A stretch of 64,000 bases of DNA from Afipia felis ATCC 53690 (GCF_000314735.2 NZ_KB375270.1:1550001-1614000); one strand, 5' to 3'. Positions 27,148 to 35,961 are shown, numbered from the stretch's first letter. Numbers and translations are program-made. Notes: generated from the letters alone by a model not told the origin.

Positions 27148-27224
27148 TGGTCGGAGTAGCAGGATTCGAACCTGCGACCCCCTGCTCCCGAAGCAGGTGC
27201 GCTACCGGGCTGCGCTATACTCCG
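27148..27224 (-). tRNA. tRNA-Pro (anticodon CGG)
   Basis: 77 nt including an encoded CCA. Acceptor CGGAGTA/TACTCCG with discriminator A, D-arm GCGC/GCGC with AGCCCGGTA loop, anticodon arm CCTGC/GCAGG with loop TTCGGGA (anticodon CGG), T-arm GCAGG/CCTGC with TTCGAAT. All stems pair. It decodes CCG, a major proline codon in this GC-rich genome. It is divergent from tsaC; its 3' end faces the AT-rich intergenic region. Confidence 0.97.
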
Positions 27225-27319
27225 ACGTGAGGCCGGTCTTATAACCGTGCCTCCCGGTCCCTGCAAGGCACCTGAGAAGCACTTTGACGCCGCCCCTTCC
27301 AACGCCCATAAAAGGGCCG

Positions 27320-28300
27320 ATGGCCCTGATTTTGACCACAAAAACCCTTCCCGCAGCCGCCGCGGCACGCCCGGCGGCCGAATGCCTCGCCGCTGGCGGG
27401 CTCGTCGCCTTCCCGACCGAGACCGTCTACGGCCTCGGCGCTGACGGGACCAACGGCGAGGCGATCGCACGGCTCTACGAGGCCAAGGGACGGCCCTCCT
27501 TCAACCCGCTCATTGCCCATGTTCCGACGCTGGAAGCCGCCAAGCACGTCGCCATCTTCAACGAAATCGCCCTCAAACTCGCCCGGGCTTTCTGGCCGGG
27601 ACCGTTGACACTGGTGCTGCCCAAGGCACACGGATGCCCGGTCGCAAGCCTTGCCACGGCGGGCCTCGATACCGTCGCGGTACGGATCCCGGCCCACCCG
27701 GTCGCCCAGGCCATCCTGCAGGCACTCGGTGCCCCCATCGTCGCCCCATCCGCCAACCGCTCGGGCCATGTCTCGCCGACCACGGCCGCGCATGTGCGTC
27801 ACGACCTCGACGGCCGAATCGACATGATCGTCGACGGCGGGCCGGTCAGCGTAGGCCTCGAATCCACCATCGTCGGCTGCATCGGCGCACCCACCCTGCT
27901 GCGGCCCGGCGGCGCGCCGCGCGCGGATATCGAAGCCGTGCTCGGCGTGACGCTCGGCCGAATCGAAACCGCGCCGGGACATGACAGCCCGCTCGCACCT
28001 GGCATGCTGGAATCGCATTATGCGCCCAAAGCCGCCGTCCGGCTCGCCGCAACAACGCTCGATACCAACGAAGCGCTGCTCGCCTTCGGCGCACCGCTGC
28101 CAGGCGCGCGACCCGAGCGCATGCTCAACCTCTCGCCACGCGGTGACCTGATCGAGGCGGCAGCCAATCTGTTCGGTCATCTTCGCGCACTGGATGAAAC
28201 CGGCGCGCAGACGATCGCGGTGATGCCCATTCCTGCACATGGCCTTGGTGAGGCGATCAACGATCGCCTGCGCCGCGCCGCAGCCGACAGGCCAGCATGA
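27320..28300 (+). CDS. tsaC: L-threonylcarbamoyladenylate synthase (Sua5/YrdC type)
   Basis: 326 residues from the ATG. The YrdC domain (~10-205) makes threonylcarbamoyl-AMP from threonine, bicarbonate and ATP, the first step of t6A37 formation in ANN-decoding tRNAs. Typical stretches: GGLVAFPTETVYGLGADGTN, KGRPSFNPLIAHV, PGPLTLVL, VAVRIPAHPVA and APSANRSGHVSPT. The extra C-terminal Sua5 domain (~235-326), joined by GMLESHYAPKAAVRL, classifies it as the long Sua5 form. Its stop overlaps the start of the FAD dehydrogenase gene (ATGA), so the pair is translationally coupled. Confidence 0.95.
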   Translation: MALILTTKTLPAAAAARPAAECLAAGGLVAFPTETVYGLGADGTNGEAIARLYEAKGRPSFNPLIAHVPTLEAAKHVAIFNEIALKLARAFWPGPLTLVLPKAHGCPVASLATAGLDTVAVRIPAHPVAQAILQALGAPIVAPSANRSGHVSPTTAAHVRHDLDGRIDMIVDGGPVSVGLESTIVGCIGAPTLLRPGGAPRADIEAVLGVTLGRIETAPGHDSPLAPGMLESHYAPKAAVRLAATTLDTNEALLAFGAPLPGARPERMLNLSPRGDLIEAAANLFGHLRALDETGAQTIAVMPIPAHGLGEAINDRLRRAAADRPA

Positions 28301-29712
28301 TGACAGCCTCTTCTCTCTCCCCAGATCTGCTGGCGCGCTTTTCCGCCATCGTCGGCGACAGGCATGCCATCGCGGACGGCGACGAGAAGACGCCCTACCT
28401 CATCGAGGAGCGCGGCCTCTATCAGGGCCGCTCGCCGGTGATCCTGCGTCCGGGTACGACGGACGAAGTCGCCGCGATCTGCAAGCTCGCCAGCGAAACC
28501 CGAACACCATTGGTACCGCAGGGCGGCAACACCGGCCTCGTCGGCGGACAGATTCCTCACCACGGCGAAATCCTGCTCTCGCTGCGCCGCCTCGACAAAG
28601 TTCGCGAGGTCGATCCGTCCTCCAACACCATGATCTGCGAATCCGGCGTCATTCTCGCCAACGCGCATGTCGCGGCGGAGAAAGCCGACCGCATCTTCCC
28701 GCTGTGGCTCGGCTCGGAGGGAAGCTGCACCATCGGTGGCAATCTTTCCACCAATGCGGGCGGCATCGCCGCGTTGTCTTACGGCGTGGCGCGCGATCTC
28801 GTACTCGGGCTTGAAGTCGTGCTCGCCGACGGCCGCATCCTGAACGGCCTGTCGAAACTGAAGAAGGACAACACCGGCTACGACCTGCGCAATCTTTTCA
28901 TCGGCGCGGAAGGCACGCTCGGCATCATCACCGCCGCGGTGCTGAAACTGATGCCGAAGCCGCGCACGGTGGAAACGGCATTCGTCGGCCTCGCCTCGCC
29001 CGAAGCAGCGCTGAAGCTTCTGGAGCTGTCGCAATCTTCCGCAGGCCCTACGCTGACGAGTTTTGAGCTGATCGCCGATATCGCTGTCCAGTTCGCGCTC
29101 AAACACGGCCCCGGATTGCGCGCACCGCTGTCGGACTCGCATCCGTGGTATGTGCTGATGGAAATCTCCTCGCCGCGCGACGACGCGCGCGCGCTGATCG
29201 AGAACACCCTGGAAGCGGCGATGGAAGCGGGCCTTGTCGACGACGCCGTGATTGCCGCCAATCTCGACCAGCGCCAGGCGTTCTGGACGCTGCGCGAAGT
29301 GATCTCGCCAGCGCAGAAGCCCGAGGGCGGCTCGATCAAGCACGACGTCTCGGTGCCGGTGGCGGCGGTCCCGCAATTCATCGCCGAAGCCGACGCGGCG
29401 GTGACGAAACTCATTCCCGGCGCACGGGTTGTGGCATTCGGCCATCTCGGCGACGGCAACATCCACTACAATGTCAGCCAGCCGCTGGATGCCGACAAGA
29501 ATGCTTTCGTTGCGCGCTGGCACGAAGTGAACGATGTCGTCCATGCGATCGTGCGCAAGCACGGCGGCTCGATTTCCGCCGAGCATGGCATCGGCCTTCT
29601 CAAACGCGATGAGCTGCCGCGCGTGAAGGATCCGGTTGCGCTCGACCTGATGCGCACGCTCAAGCGCACGCTCGATCCACTCAACATCCTCAATCCGGGT
29701 AAAGTGGTCTGA
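28297..29712 (+). CDS. FAD-binding D-2-hydroxyacid dehydrogenase family protein
   Basis: 471 residues. The PCMH-type FAD domain (~45-225) has VPQGGNTGLVGGQ and GEGSCTIGG-like LGSEGSCTIGGNLSTNAGG; the C-terminal FAD-oxidase domain has FGHLGDGNIHYNVS (metal- and substrate-binding His), SAEHGIGLLKRDELP and the terminal LDPLNILNPGKV. This is the D-lactate/D-2-hydroxyglutarate/glycolate dehydrogenase superfamily; the order of motifs is closest to D-2-hydroxyglutarate dehydrogenase-like proteins. Cytoplasmic; the electron acceptor is not evident. Its start overlaps the tsaC stop by four bases, although the two functions appear unrelated. Confidence 0.9.
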   Translation: MMTASSLSPDLLARFSAIVGDRHAIADGDEKTPYLIEERGLYQGRSPVILRPGTTDEVAAICKLASETRTPLVPQGGNTGLVGGQIPHHGEILLSLRRLDKVREVDPSSNTMICESGVILANAHVAAEKADRIFPLWLGSEGSCTIGGNLSTNAGGIAALSYGVARDLVLGLEVVLADGRILNGLSKLKKDNTGYDLRNLFIGAEGTLGIITAAVLKLMPKPRTVETAFVGLASPEAALKLLELSQSSAGPTLTSFELIADIAVQFALKHGPGLRAPLSDSHPWYVLMEISSPRDDARALIENTLEAAMEAGLVDDAVIAANLDQRQAFWTLREVISPAQKPEGGSIKHDVSVPVAAVPQFIAEADAAVTKLIPGARVVAFGHLGDGNIHYNVSQPLDADKNAFVARWHEVNDVVHAIVRKHGGSISAEHGIGLLKRDELPRVKDPVALDLMRTLKRTLDPLNILNPGKVV

Positions 29713-29728
29713 CGGCAGGCTCGTCTGA

Positions 29729-30478
29729 CTAGAACAGCGAACCTTGCCTCTCATCCACCGCACGCGCAGCGCGTCGCGGCGAGGTTTCCACCTTCTCCGG
29801 CTCTGCAGCCTCCGACGGATCAACTGGCAACAGCAATCCTGCATGATCGTTCGCAACGCGATTGACCTCGCTCGAGACCGGATGCCACGCAAGACTCCCT
29901 GTCGGAGGCGGCTGTAGCAATGCGATCGCCTGTTGTGTGGCGACCTCTCCCTCAAGCCAACAGTCATAGTCGCGCGGTGCAATCACCACCGGCACACGTG
30001 CATGCAGATGCGCCATCTCCTGTCGGGCGGCGGTTGTCACGATCGCTACGGTGTCCTGTTCTTCTCCATTTGGACCAACCCAGGTTTCAGCGAGCGCGGC
30101 AAATCCCATCGGCGCGTCGTCACGCGGATGAATGAAGAAAGGCTGCTTGCGGCCATTCGCATTCTGCCACTCGTAGTAACCGTCGGCGGGCACGAGGCAG
30201 CGCCGCCGCCTGATGGCGTTGCGGAAGGCTGGCTTCTCCAGCACGGTCTCGGAGCGGGCGTTGATGACGAGAGAGAACGTCTTTGGGTCTTTCACCCATG
30301 CCGGGATGAAGCCCCAGCGCATCAGCTGGAAATGCCGCCCGCTCTGCTCTCCAAAAACCACACCGATGGGTTGGGTCGGCGCGATATTGTATCGGGGCGG
30401 GAAATTCGGCTGTTCGGTATAATTGAATGCATGCCGCAGGATCGCCGGAGCCGACGTCAGCGTAAATCGCCCGCACAT
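29729..30478 (-). CDS. SOS response-associated peptidase, HMCES/YedK family
   Basis: 249 residues. Catalytic Cys2 directly after the initiator Met (MCGRFTLT), Asn31 (RYNIAP), Asn73 (INARSET), Glu103 (GYYEW) and His159 (LHARVPVVI) are all present. Proteins of this family cross-link through Cys2 to abasic sites in single-stranded DNA, shielding them from cleavage, and later self-release. A Pro/Glu/Arg-rich tail of ~40 residues ends DERQGSLF, where the final QGSLF looks like a beta-clamp-binding motif (QxxLF); that reading is inference. Divergent from the hypothetical gene at 30561. Confidence 0.93.
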   Translation of the reverse strand: MCGRFTLTSAPAILRHAFNYTEQPNFPPRYNIAPTQPIGVVFGEQSGRHFQLMRWGFIPAWVKDPKTFSLVINARSETVLEKPAFRNAIRRRRCLVPADGYYEWQNANGRKQPFFIHPRDDAPMGFAALAETWVGPNGEEQDTVAIVTTAARQEMAHLHARVPVVIAPRDYDCWLEGEVATQQAIALLQPPPTGSLAWHPVSSEVNRVANDHAGLLLPVDPSEAAEPEKVETSPRRAARAVDERQGSLF

Positions 30479-30560
30479 GCCTCCCCCTTTAACAGGATAC
30501 CGATCATTAATTGCCGCCCGGTAGTGTTAGTCGGTCTGCTACGATCCTTCAAAGCCTCCG

Positions 30561-31058
30561 ATGACGTTATCCCGAACGACAACCTCGACGAACCCACCCG
30601 ATGCCGCCCAGGCGGCACGGCGTCAGTTGTTGAAGGACAACAACATCAATCCGCGTACGGGCCTCGCCACCGACTACCTCAACCATTTCAACGAAGCGAT
30701 CATGCTTCTGGAAATGATCCCGGACATGCCCGAATGCACCGAGGATTTCCTGAGTTGGCGGCCGCTCACCTATCGCCAGCATTTCGAGGCCTCAAACCTC
30801 AAGGCGAAGGAACTCGCAATCCAAGCCTATGAGCAGGCCGACCTCGCCCTGAAAACCGAATTCGACCGGGTGATTGGCTCGATGCGGGATATTCTGGTCG
30901 CCGTAAGCGAAGGCATGCGCCGTACAAAACAGGACGCAACCCGCATCAAGCTCGCCACCGAGGCCATCGGCTGGATCCAGCCTCTGCTTGCGATGGCCGG
31001 CGCTTTGATCCACGGTGTGCCGGACGGAACCGACATCGACAGCATCATGGAAGCCTGA
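30561..31058 (+). CDS. Conserved helical protein of unknown function
   Basis: 165 residues, without signal peptide or membrane segment. Predicted all-helical. Recognisable blocks are a polar N-terminus (~1-30), a central region with DYLNHFNEAIMLLEMIPDMPE and WRPLTYRQHFEASNLKAKE, and a C-terminal pair of helices ending LLAMAGALIHGVPDGTDIDSIMEA. I do not recognise a domain. It lies four bases before a Nudix gene and heads a probable three-gene transcript (this gene, Nudix, TIGR02301), so it may be functionally tied to the Nudix enzyme. Confidence 0.75.
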   Translation: MTLSRTTTSTNPPDAAQAARRQLLKDNNINPRTGLATDYLNHFNEAIMLLEMIPDMPECTEDFLSWRPLTYRQHFEASNLKAKELAIQAYEQADLALKTEFDRVIGSMRDILVAVSEGMRRTKQDATRIKLATEAIGWIQPLLAMAGALIHGVPDGTDIDSIMEA

Positions 31059-31062
31059 AGAC

Positions 31063-31485
31063 GTGACCGACTCCATCGCCGCAAGACCGCAGGTTGCGGT
31101 CAGCGCAGGCATTTTCCGCGACGGCAAGATCCTCCTGACGCGCCGGGCCAACAATCCGAAGGGATCGCTCTGGACGTTCCCCGGCGGCCGCATCGAGTTC
31201 GAAGAAACCATCGCCGAGGCGCTCAAGCGCGAAATCCTCGAGGAAACCGGACTGACCATCGAGATCGCCGGATCGGCCGGGGTTCGCGAAATGCTGCACA
31301 AACAATCTGGACATGGGCATTTCATCATCCTGCCGTTCGCGGCGCGTTGGGTATCCGGCGAGGTCACGCTCAACGACGAGCTTGAGGAAGCTTGCTGGTT
31401 CGACCCGAACGAGACCACCGACCTGATGGTCACCGACGGCCTGCATGAGGTGATCGCCACCGCACGCCGGGTCGTAGGCATCTGA
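31063..31485 (+). CDS. Nudix hydrolase
   Basis: 140 residues from a GTG start; the longer frame to 31015 would run inside the upstream gene. The Nudix box is complete: G-x5-E-x7-REILEETGL within GGRIEFEETIAEALKREI..., whose Glu residues bind Mg2+. It cleaves a nucleoside diphosphate linked to another group; the substrate is unknown. The segment ARWVSGEVTLNDELEEACWFDPNE is usual for ADP-ribose/NADH-type Nudix proteins. It follows the hypothetical gene by four bases. Confidence 0.9.
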   Translation: MTDSIAARPQVAVSAGIFRDGKILLTRRANNPKGSLWTFPGGRIEFEETIAEALKREILEETGLTIEIAGSAGVREMLHKQSGHGHFIILPFAARWVSGEVTLNDELEEACWFDPNETTDLMVTDGLHEVIATARRVVGI

Positions 31486-31540
31486 ATCGGTGTTGCACCG
31501 CCTTGCCCCCGCCATATCCGGAAGGCTAAGACCAGCCGCC

Positions 31541-31918
31541 ATGCTGCGCCGTTTCCTTGCCGTGCTCCTGACCTGTTCGATCCTGCTGCCGGCGGCTGCC
31601 CGCGCAGAGGACGCAGCCGCGCCATTCGACGCCGACCTGCAGCGGCTGGCCGAAATCCTCGGTGCGCTGCACTACCTGCGCGGCATCTGCGGAACCAACG
31701 ACGGCCAGAAATGGCGGACCGAGATGCAGGCCCTGATCGAGGCCGAAACGCCCTCCGGCGACCGTCGCACCCGGATGATCGCGAGTTTCAACCGCGGCTA
31801 TAACGGTTTCCGGCAGACCTACCGGACCTGCACCCCGGCCGCCCATCTGGTGATCCGCCGGTATCTCACCGAAGGCGCCGACATTTCCCGGAACCTGACC
31901 TCGCGCTACGCGAACTAA
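31541..31918 (+). CDS. TIGR02301 family secreted protein
   Basis: 125 residues from the ATG that starts the signal peptide (MLRRFLAVLLTCSILLPAAARA-E). The mature part carries the family pattern LQRLAEILGALHYLRGICG, WRTEMQALIEAE and RMIASFNRGYNGFRQTYRTCTPAA, with two Cys likely forming a disulfide. It is a small periplasmic protein of unknown function restricted mostly to Rhizobiales. It is 55 bases after the Nudix gene. Confidence 0.88.
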   Translation: MLRRFLAVLLTCSILLPAAARAEDAAAPFDADLQRLAEILGALHYLRGICGTNDGQKWRTEMQALIEAETPSGDRRTRMIASFNRGYNGFRQTYRTCTPAAHLVIRRYLTEGADISRNLTSRYAN

Positions 31919-32048
31919 AAGTTATCGACAGCCCTCCCCTTTAAATTAACCTTTTCGCAAGAACTCGCTGGGATGGCCCGCTCTGCATGTTAAAGCTCGG
32001 GAACATTGCCACGGCGCTTGTGCGCCCGATTCCGGATTGTCTTCTTTC

Positions 32049-32312
32049 ATGTCGCATTCGCCTCTTGCCCCTTCCCGCGCTCCTCTCCCCGACCGGGAGC
32101 AGAAGCAGGCCGCGCTAACCTACCTGAACGAGGCATGGGCCGAGGCGCTCCATGATGGCATCGACGGCGACTGCCTCGCGCAGGCGAGCCTGTTCGCGGC
32201 CTTCGCCGAACTGGTGAATACCTATGGCGAAGACGCGGTCGCGAAATTCGTCGAGGGCCTGCCAGCGCGCGTACGCAGCGGCGAGTTTTCGCTGGTGACG
32301 TTCAAGCAGTAA
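32049..32312 (+). CDS. Small conserved cytoplasmic protein of unknown function
   Basis: 87 residues from the ATG; a TTG four codons earlier is possible and neither has a strong ribosome-binding site. After a Pro/Ser-rich start the protein is helical (REQKQAALTYLNEAWAEALHDGIDGDCLAQASLFAAFAELVNTYG) and ends with ARVRSGEFSLVTF. No domain recognised. It is convergent with dihydroorotase (36 bases apart). Confidence 0.65.
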   Translation: MSHSPLAPSRAPLPDREQKQAALTYLNEAWAEALHDGIDGDCLAQASLFAAFAELVNTYGEDAVAKFVEGLPARVRSGEFSLVTFKQ

Positions 32313-32348
32313 CGAACTGTTCCGGCGAGGCTTTCACCTCGCCTCCTC

Positions 32349-33683
32349 TTACGGCTTCAGTGTTTCCATGAAGCGCACCGGCTCGCCCTGCGACGGCGTC
32401 GCTAGCTCACCCTGCCACATCACCCGCTGTCCGCGCACGAACGTGCCGACCGGCCAGCCTTTCACCTTCATGCCATCGTAAGGCGTCCAGCCCGCGCGTG
32501 AGGCCGTCCACTCGTTGGTGATGGTCTCGCTGCGCTTCATGTCGACCACGGTGAAATCCGCGTCATAACCGGCGGCGATGCGGCCCTTACAGGCGATGTT
32601 GTAGATGCGCGCAGGCCCCGCGCTCGACAAATCGACAAACCGCGCGAGCGACAGCCGCCCTGCGTTCACATGGTCGAGCATGATCGGCACCAGTGTCTGC
32701 ACACCGGTCATGCCGGACGGCGACGCCGGATAGGTCTTCGATTTTTCATCCAGCGTATGCGGTGCGTGATCGGAGCCGAGCACGTCGATGATACCCTGCG
32801 AAATGCCGCGCCAGATTCCGTCGCGATGGCTCGCATCGCGCACCGGCGGATTCATCTGCGCACGGGTACCGAGCCGCTCATAACATTCGGGCCCAGCCAA
32901 CGTGAGATGATGCGGCGTCGCCTCGCAGGTCGCGACATCCTTGTGGTCGCGCAGATAGTCGATCTCCTCTTTGGTGGAGATATGCAGGACGTGGATCCGC
33001 TTGCCGTATTCGCGCGCGATGCCGACGAGTCGTTGCGTCGCGATCAATGCGGCCTCTACATCGCGCCACACCGGATGCGAGCGAGGGTCGCCTTCGATCC
33101 GCAAATTCTTCCGCTCGTTGAGGCGATATTCGTCCTCGGCATGGAATGCGGCGCGGCGGCGGATCACGCCGAGGATTTTGCGCAGACCGTCATCGTCCTC
33201 AACCAACAGGCTGCCGGTCGACGAGCCGATGAACACCTTGACGCCCGAACAGCCCGGTGCGCGCTCCAGCTCCGGCAAATCGCGATAATTCTCGCGGGTA
33301 CCACCGATGAAGAAGGCAAAATCGCAATGCATGCGGTGATGGCCAGCCCTGACCTTGGCGGTGAAGGTTTCCTCCGTGATCGTCAGCGGACTGGTGTTCG
33401 GCATCTCAAACACCGCCGTCACACCGCCCATCACCGCGCTGCGTGAACCGGTCTCCAAATCTTCCTTGTGGGTCAGGCCAGGTTCGCGAAAATGCACCTG
33501 CGTGTCGATCACGCCGGGCAGGATGTGCAGGCCCTTGCAGTCGATCACCTCGCCTGCGCTGGCATTATCCGGCACATCCAGCGCGGCTATCCTGCCTGCC
33601 GTCACACCGATATTGCGCACGCCCTCCCCGTCCTGATTGACCACGGTTCCGGATTTGAGAAGGAGATCGAAGGTTTGAGCCAT
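32349..33683 (-). CDS. pyrC: Dihydroorotase (pyrC-like, class with QVH metal motif)
   Basis: 444 residues. It closes N-carbamoyl-aspartate to dihydroorotate in pyrimidine synthesis. Features: metal-site segment IDTQVHFREPGLTHKEDLE (60-78), carboxylated-lysine region GVKVFIGSSTG, ligand His in LHIST and ATPHHL, and GSDHAPH with the catalytic Asp. The first His of the usual HxH is Gln62 here (QVH). The same substitution occurs in a recognised group of long dihydroorotases, so it need not mean loss of activity, but an allantoinase/hydantoinase-type function cannot be excluded. No pyrB is adjacent. Confidence 0.85.
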   Translation of the reverse strand: MAQTFDLLLKSGTVVNQDGEGVRNIGVTAGRIAALDVPDNASAGEVIDCKGLHILPGVIDTQVHFREPGLTHKEDLETGSRSAVMGGVTAVFEMPNTSPLTITEETFTAKVRAGHHRMHCDFAFFIGGTRENYRDLPELERAPGCSGVKVFIGSSTGSLLVEDDDGLRKILGVIRRRAAFHAEDEYRLNERKNLRIEGDPRSHPVWRDVEAALIATQRLVGIAREYGKRIHVLHISTKEEIDYLRDHKDVATCEATPHHLTLAGPECYERLGTRAQMNPPVRDASHRDGIWRGISQGIIDVLGSDHAPHTLDEKSKTYPASPSGMTGVQTLVPIMLDHVNAGRLSLARFVDLSSAGPARIYNIACKGRIAAGYDADFTVVDMKRSETITNEWTASRAGWTPYDGMKVKGWPVGTFVRGQRVMWQGELATPSQGEPVRFMETLKP

Positions 33684-33860
33684 TATCCTGATTGCCGCAA
33701 ATGCTGAGACGCCACAATTTACCCCGCGCGGACCGGCACGGGGCTTGTTGCGCGCACCTTACAGCCTTACGTTTCGCAGCGATATCGGCGATGCGCGATT
33801 CTTCGCAAAACTTCTGCCGGTCAAAGCCTCTCGATCAAGAACTCGCCGATCAAGTATCCC

Positions 33861-34736
33861 ATGAAATCCGCATTTCTCACCGATCGGGGCGTAGTCAAAG
33901 TCAGCGGCGAAGATGCCCGCCACTTTCTCAACGGCCTTGTCACCACCAATGTTGACCTGATCCAGCCGGGTCTCGGGCGTTTCGGCGCGCTGCTGACGCC
34001 GCAAGGCAAGATCATCGCCGATTTTCTGGTCACCGAAGTACCAGCGGGTCACGGCGGCGGCTTTCTGCTCGATTGCCCGAAATCGCTGGCGCAACCGCTC
34101 GCCGCGCGCCTTGGCATCTACAAGCTGCGCGCCAAGGTCGCGATCGAGAACCTGTCGGATGCTTTCGGTGTGCTCGCGGTCTGGGACGGACAGCCGCAGA
34201 TGACGCCTGACCTCGCCTTTCCCGATCCGCGTAACGAGGCGCTCGGCTGGCGCGTGCTGGTGCCCGCGGAGTTGGCGGACAAAGCCGCCACCGCGATCGG
34301 CGCGGAGATGGTCGACGAAAGCGAGTACGAAGCGCATCGCATCAGATGCGGCGCGCCGCGTGGAGGCATCGACTTCGCCTATAGCGACGCCTTCCCGCAC
34401 GATGCCAACATGGACCGGCTGCATGGCGTCGATTTCGACAAGGGCTGCTATATCGGCCAGGAAGTCGTCTCCCGCATGCAACATCGCGGCACCGCGCGCA
34501 CCCGGATCGTCCGCGTCGGACTCGACGGGTCTGTTGCGGCGGGAACGCCGGTGACGGCGGGCGACAAAACGCTGGGTACGCTTGGTTCATCCGCGGGCGA
34601 ACGCGGTCTCGCGCTGTTGCGCATCGATCGTGTCGCCGATGCGGTGGAGGCAGGCACGCCCGTTCTTGCGGCCGGTCATCCGCTCTCCTTCGTCGTGCCG
34701 CAGGACATCCAGCCGCCGAAGAAGGCCTCCGCATGA
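33861..34736 (+). CDS. ygfZ: Folate-binding protein YgfZ (iron-sulfur cluster assembly)
   Basis: 291 residues, GcvT-like fold. The family signature K-G-C-Y-x-G-Q-E is complete at 194-201 (FDKGCYIGQEVVSRM). The start segment SGEDARHFLNGLVTTNV is also typical. YgfZ binds tetrahydrofolate and helps maintain [4Fe-4S] clusters in enzymes such as MiaB, in the cytoplasm. It overlaps tag by four bases (ATGA), beginning a compact run of five genes. It is divergent from dihydroorotase. Confidence 0.93.
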   Translation: MKSAFLTDRGVVKVSGEDARHFLNGLVTTNVDLIQPGLGRFGALLTPQGKIIADFLVTEVPAGHGGGFLLDCPKSLAQPLAARLGIYKLRAKVAIENLSDAFGVLAVWDGQPQMTPDLAFPDPRNEALGWRVLVPAELADKAATAIGAEMVDESEYEAHRIRCGAPRGGIDFAYSDAFPHDANMDRLHGVDFDKGCYIGQEVVSRMQHRGTARTRIVRVGLDGSVAAGTPVTAGDKTLGTLGSSAGERGLALLRIDRVADAVEAGTPVLAAGHPLSFVVPQDIQPPKKASA

Positions 34737-35350
34737 ACGCCGCACAAACGAAGGCAGCCAAGGTTTCACGCTGCGCGTGGCCGGGCGAAGATCCTCTCTA
34801 TGTCGCCTATCACGACGAGGAATGGGGCGTGCCGGAATATGACGACCGCGCGCTGTTCGAGAAACTGCTCCTTGATGGCTTCCAGGCCGGACTGTCGTGG
34901 ATCACCATTCTGCGCAAGCGCGACAATTTCCGCAGAGCCTTCGACAATTTCGATCCCAAAAAAATCGCACGTTACGACGCGAAGAAAATCGCCGCGCTGA
35001 TGAACGACGCGGGCATCGTACGCAATCGCGCGAAAATCGAAGGCGCGGTGAAAAGCGCGCAGGCATACCTCGTCATCATGGACGAAGGCCCCGGCTTCTC
35101 CAAGCTGCTGTGGAGCTTCGTCGACGGCGAGCCGAAGGTGAACCGTTTCCGCAGCAGAGGTCAGGTGCCGACATCGACTCCGGAATCGATTGCGATGTCA
35201 AAGGAACTCGTGAAGCGCGGCTTCAAGTTCGTGGGTCCCACCATTGTCTATGCCTTCATGCAGGCTACCGGCATGGTCAACGATCACATGGTCACGTGCC
35301 ATTGCCACGCAACCTGCGGCAAGCCCAAACGCGCGCGCAAGACCAAATGA
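34733..35350 (+). CDS. tag: DNA-3-methyladenine glycosylase I
   Basis: 205 residues. It removes 3-methyladenine from DNA. Features: N-terminal RCAWPGEDPLYVAYHDEEWGVP with the zinc-binding Cys and His, the FEKLLLDGFQAGLSWITILRKRDNFR helix-hairpin segment, FVGPTIVYAFMQATGMVNDH and the C-terminal CHCHATC zinc ligands. A basic tail (KPKRARKTK) may contact DNA. Overlaps ygfZ and the HD-domain gene, each by an ATGA. Confidence 0.96.
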   Translation: MNAAQTKAAKVSRCAWPGEDPLYVAYHDEEWGVPEYDDRALFEKLLLDGFQAGLSWITILRKRDNFRRAFDNFDPKKIARYDAKKIAALMNDAGIVRNRAKIEGAVKSAQAYLVIMDEGPGFSKLLWSFVDGEPKVNRFRSRGQVPTSTPESIAMSKELVKRGFKFVGPTIVYAFMQATGMVNDHMVTCHCHATCGKPKRARKTK

Positions 35351-35961
35351 CCGCGAAACATCCCCCCGCAAAACCCGCCGCCCGCGCGTGGCAACGCATG
35401 CTGTCGGGACGGCGGCTCGATCTGCTCGATCCCTCGCCGCTGGATGTTGAGGTCACCGACGTCGCGCATGGCCTCGCCCGCGTCGCGCGCTGGAACGGGC
35501 AAACTCATGGCGCGCATATCTTCTCGGTTGCACAGCACACGCTGCTGGTCGAGGAAGTACTGCGCACACGTTCACCGCGCATCGACCGCCGCGTGCGGCT
35601 TGCGGCGATGCTGCACGACGCGCCCGAATACGTGATCGGCGACATGATCTCGCCGTTCAAGGCGGTGATCGGCGGCTCTTACAAGGCGGTAGAGAAGCGG
35701 CTGCTCGCGGCGATCCATCTGCATTTCGGCCTGCCCGCTGTCCTGCCCGCGGACATCGAGGCTCTCATCAAGACCGCTGACATGGGTGCAGCCTATCTCG
35801 AGGCGACCTCGCTTGCGGGTTTCAGCCAGGCCGAGGCAAAGCGCCTGTTTGGCCGCGATCCCAAGCTCACCCCCGCGACCATCGAGAATTATCTCACGCC
35901 GTGGTCCGCCACCAAGGCGGAAAGGCAGTTTCTCGCGCGCTGCCAGTCGCTGATGGCATAA
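35347..35961 (+). CDS. HD-domain phosphohydrolase (YfbR-like)
   Basis: 204 residues from the ATG overlapping the tag stop. The HD metal-binding set is complete: an early His in the SVAQHTLLV segment, MLHDAPEYVIGD with the HD pair, and a later Asp in IKTADMGAAYLEA. Length and layout match YfbR-type 5'-deoxynucleotidases, and a second conserved block (GGSYKAVEKRLLAAIHLHFGL) also fits. It probably dephosphorylates nucleotides; the exact substrate is not determinable. A phosphatase gene follows after 70 bases. Confidence 0.88.
   Translation: MTAKHPPAKPAARAWQRMLSGRRLDLLDPSPLDVEVTDVAHGLARVARWNGQTHGAHIFSVAQHTLLVEEVLRTRSPRIDRRVRLAAMLHDAPEYVIGDMISPFKAVIGGSYKAVEKRLLAAIHLHFGLPAVLPADIEALIKTADMGAAYLEATSLAGFSQAEAKRLFGRDPKLTPATIENYLTPWSATKAERQFLARCQSLMA

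Noticed and set aside
27148..27224. tRNA-Pro as an integration site with a flanking island
   Set aside because: No integrase and no second copy of the tRNA 3' end were seen in the window; only the AT-rich gap remains unexplained.
28177..29982. 601-codon open frame on the minus strand opposite the FAD dehydrogenase
   Set aside because: Antisense shadow of GC-rich coding sequence; the plus strand has a complete FAD-oxidase protein with all motifs.
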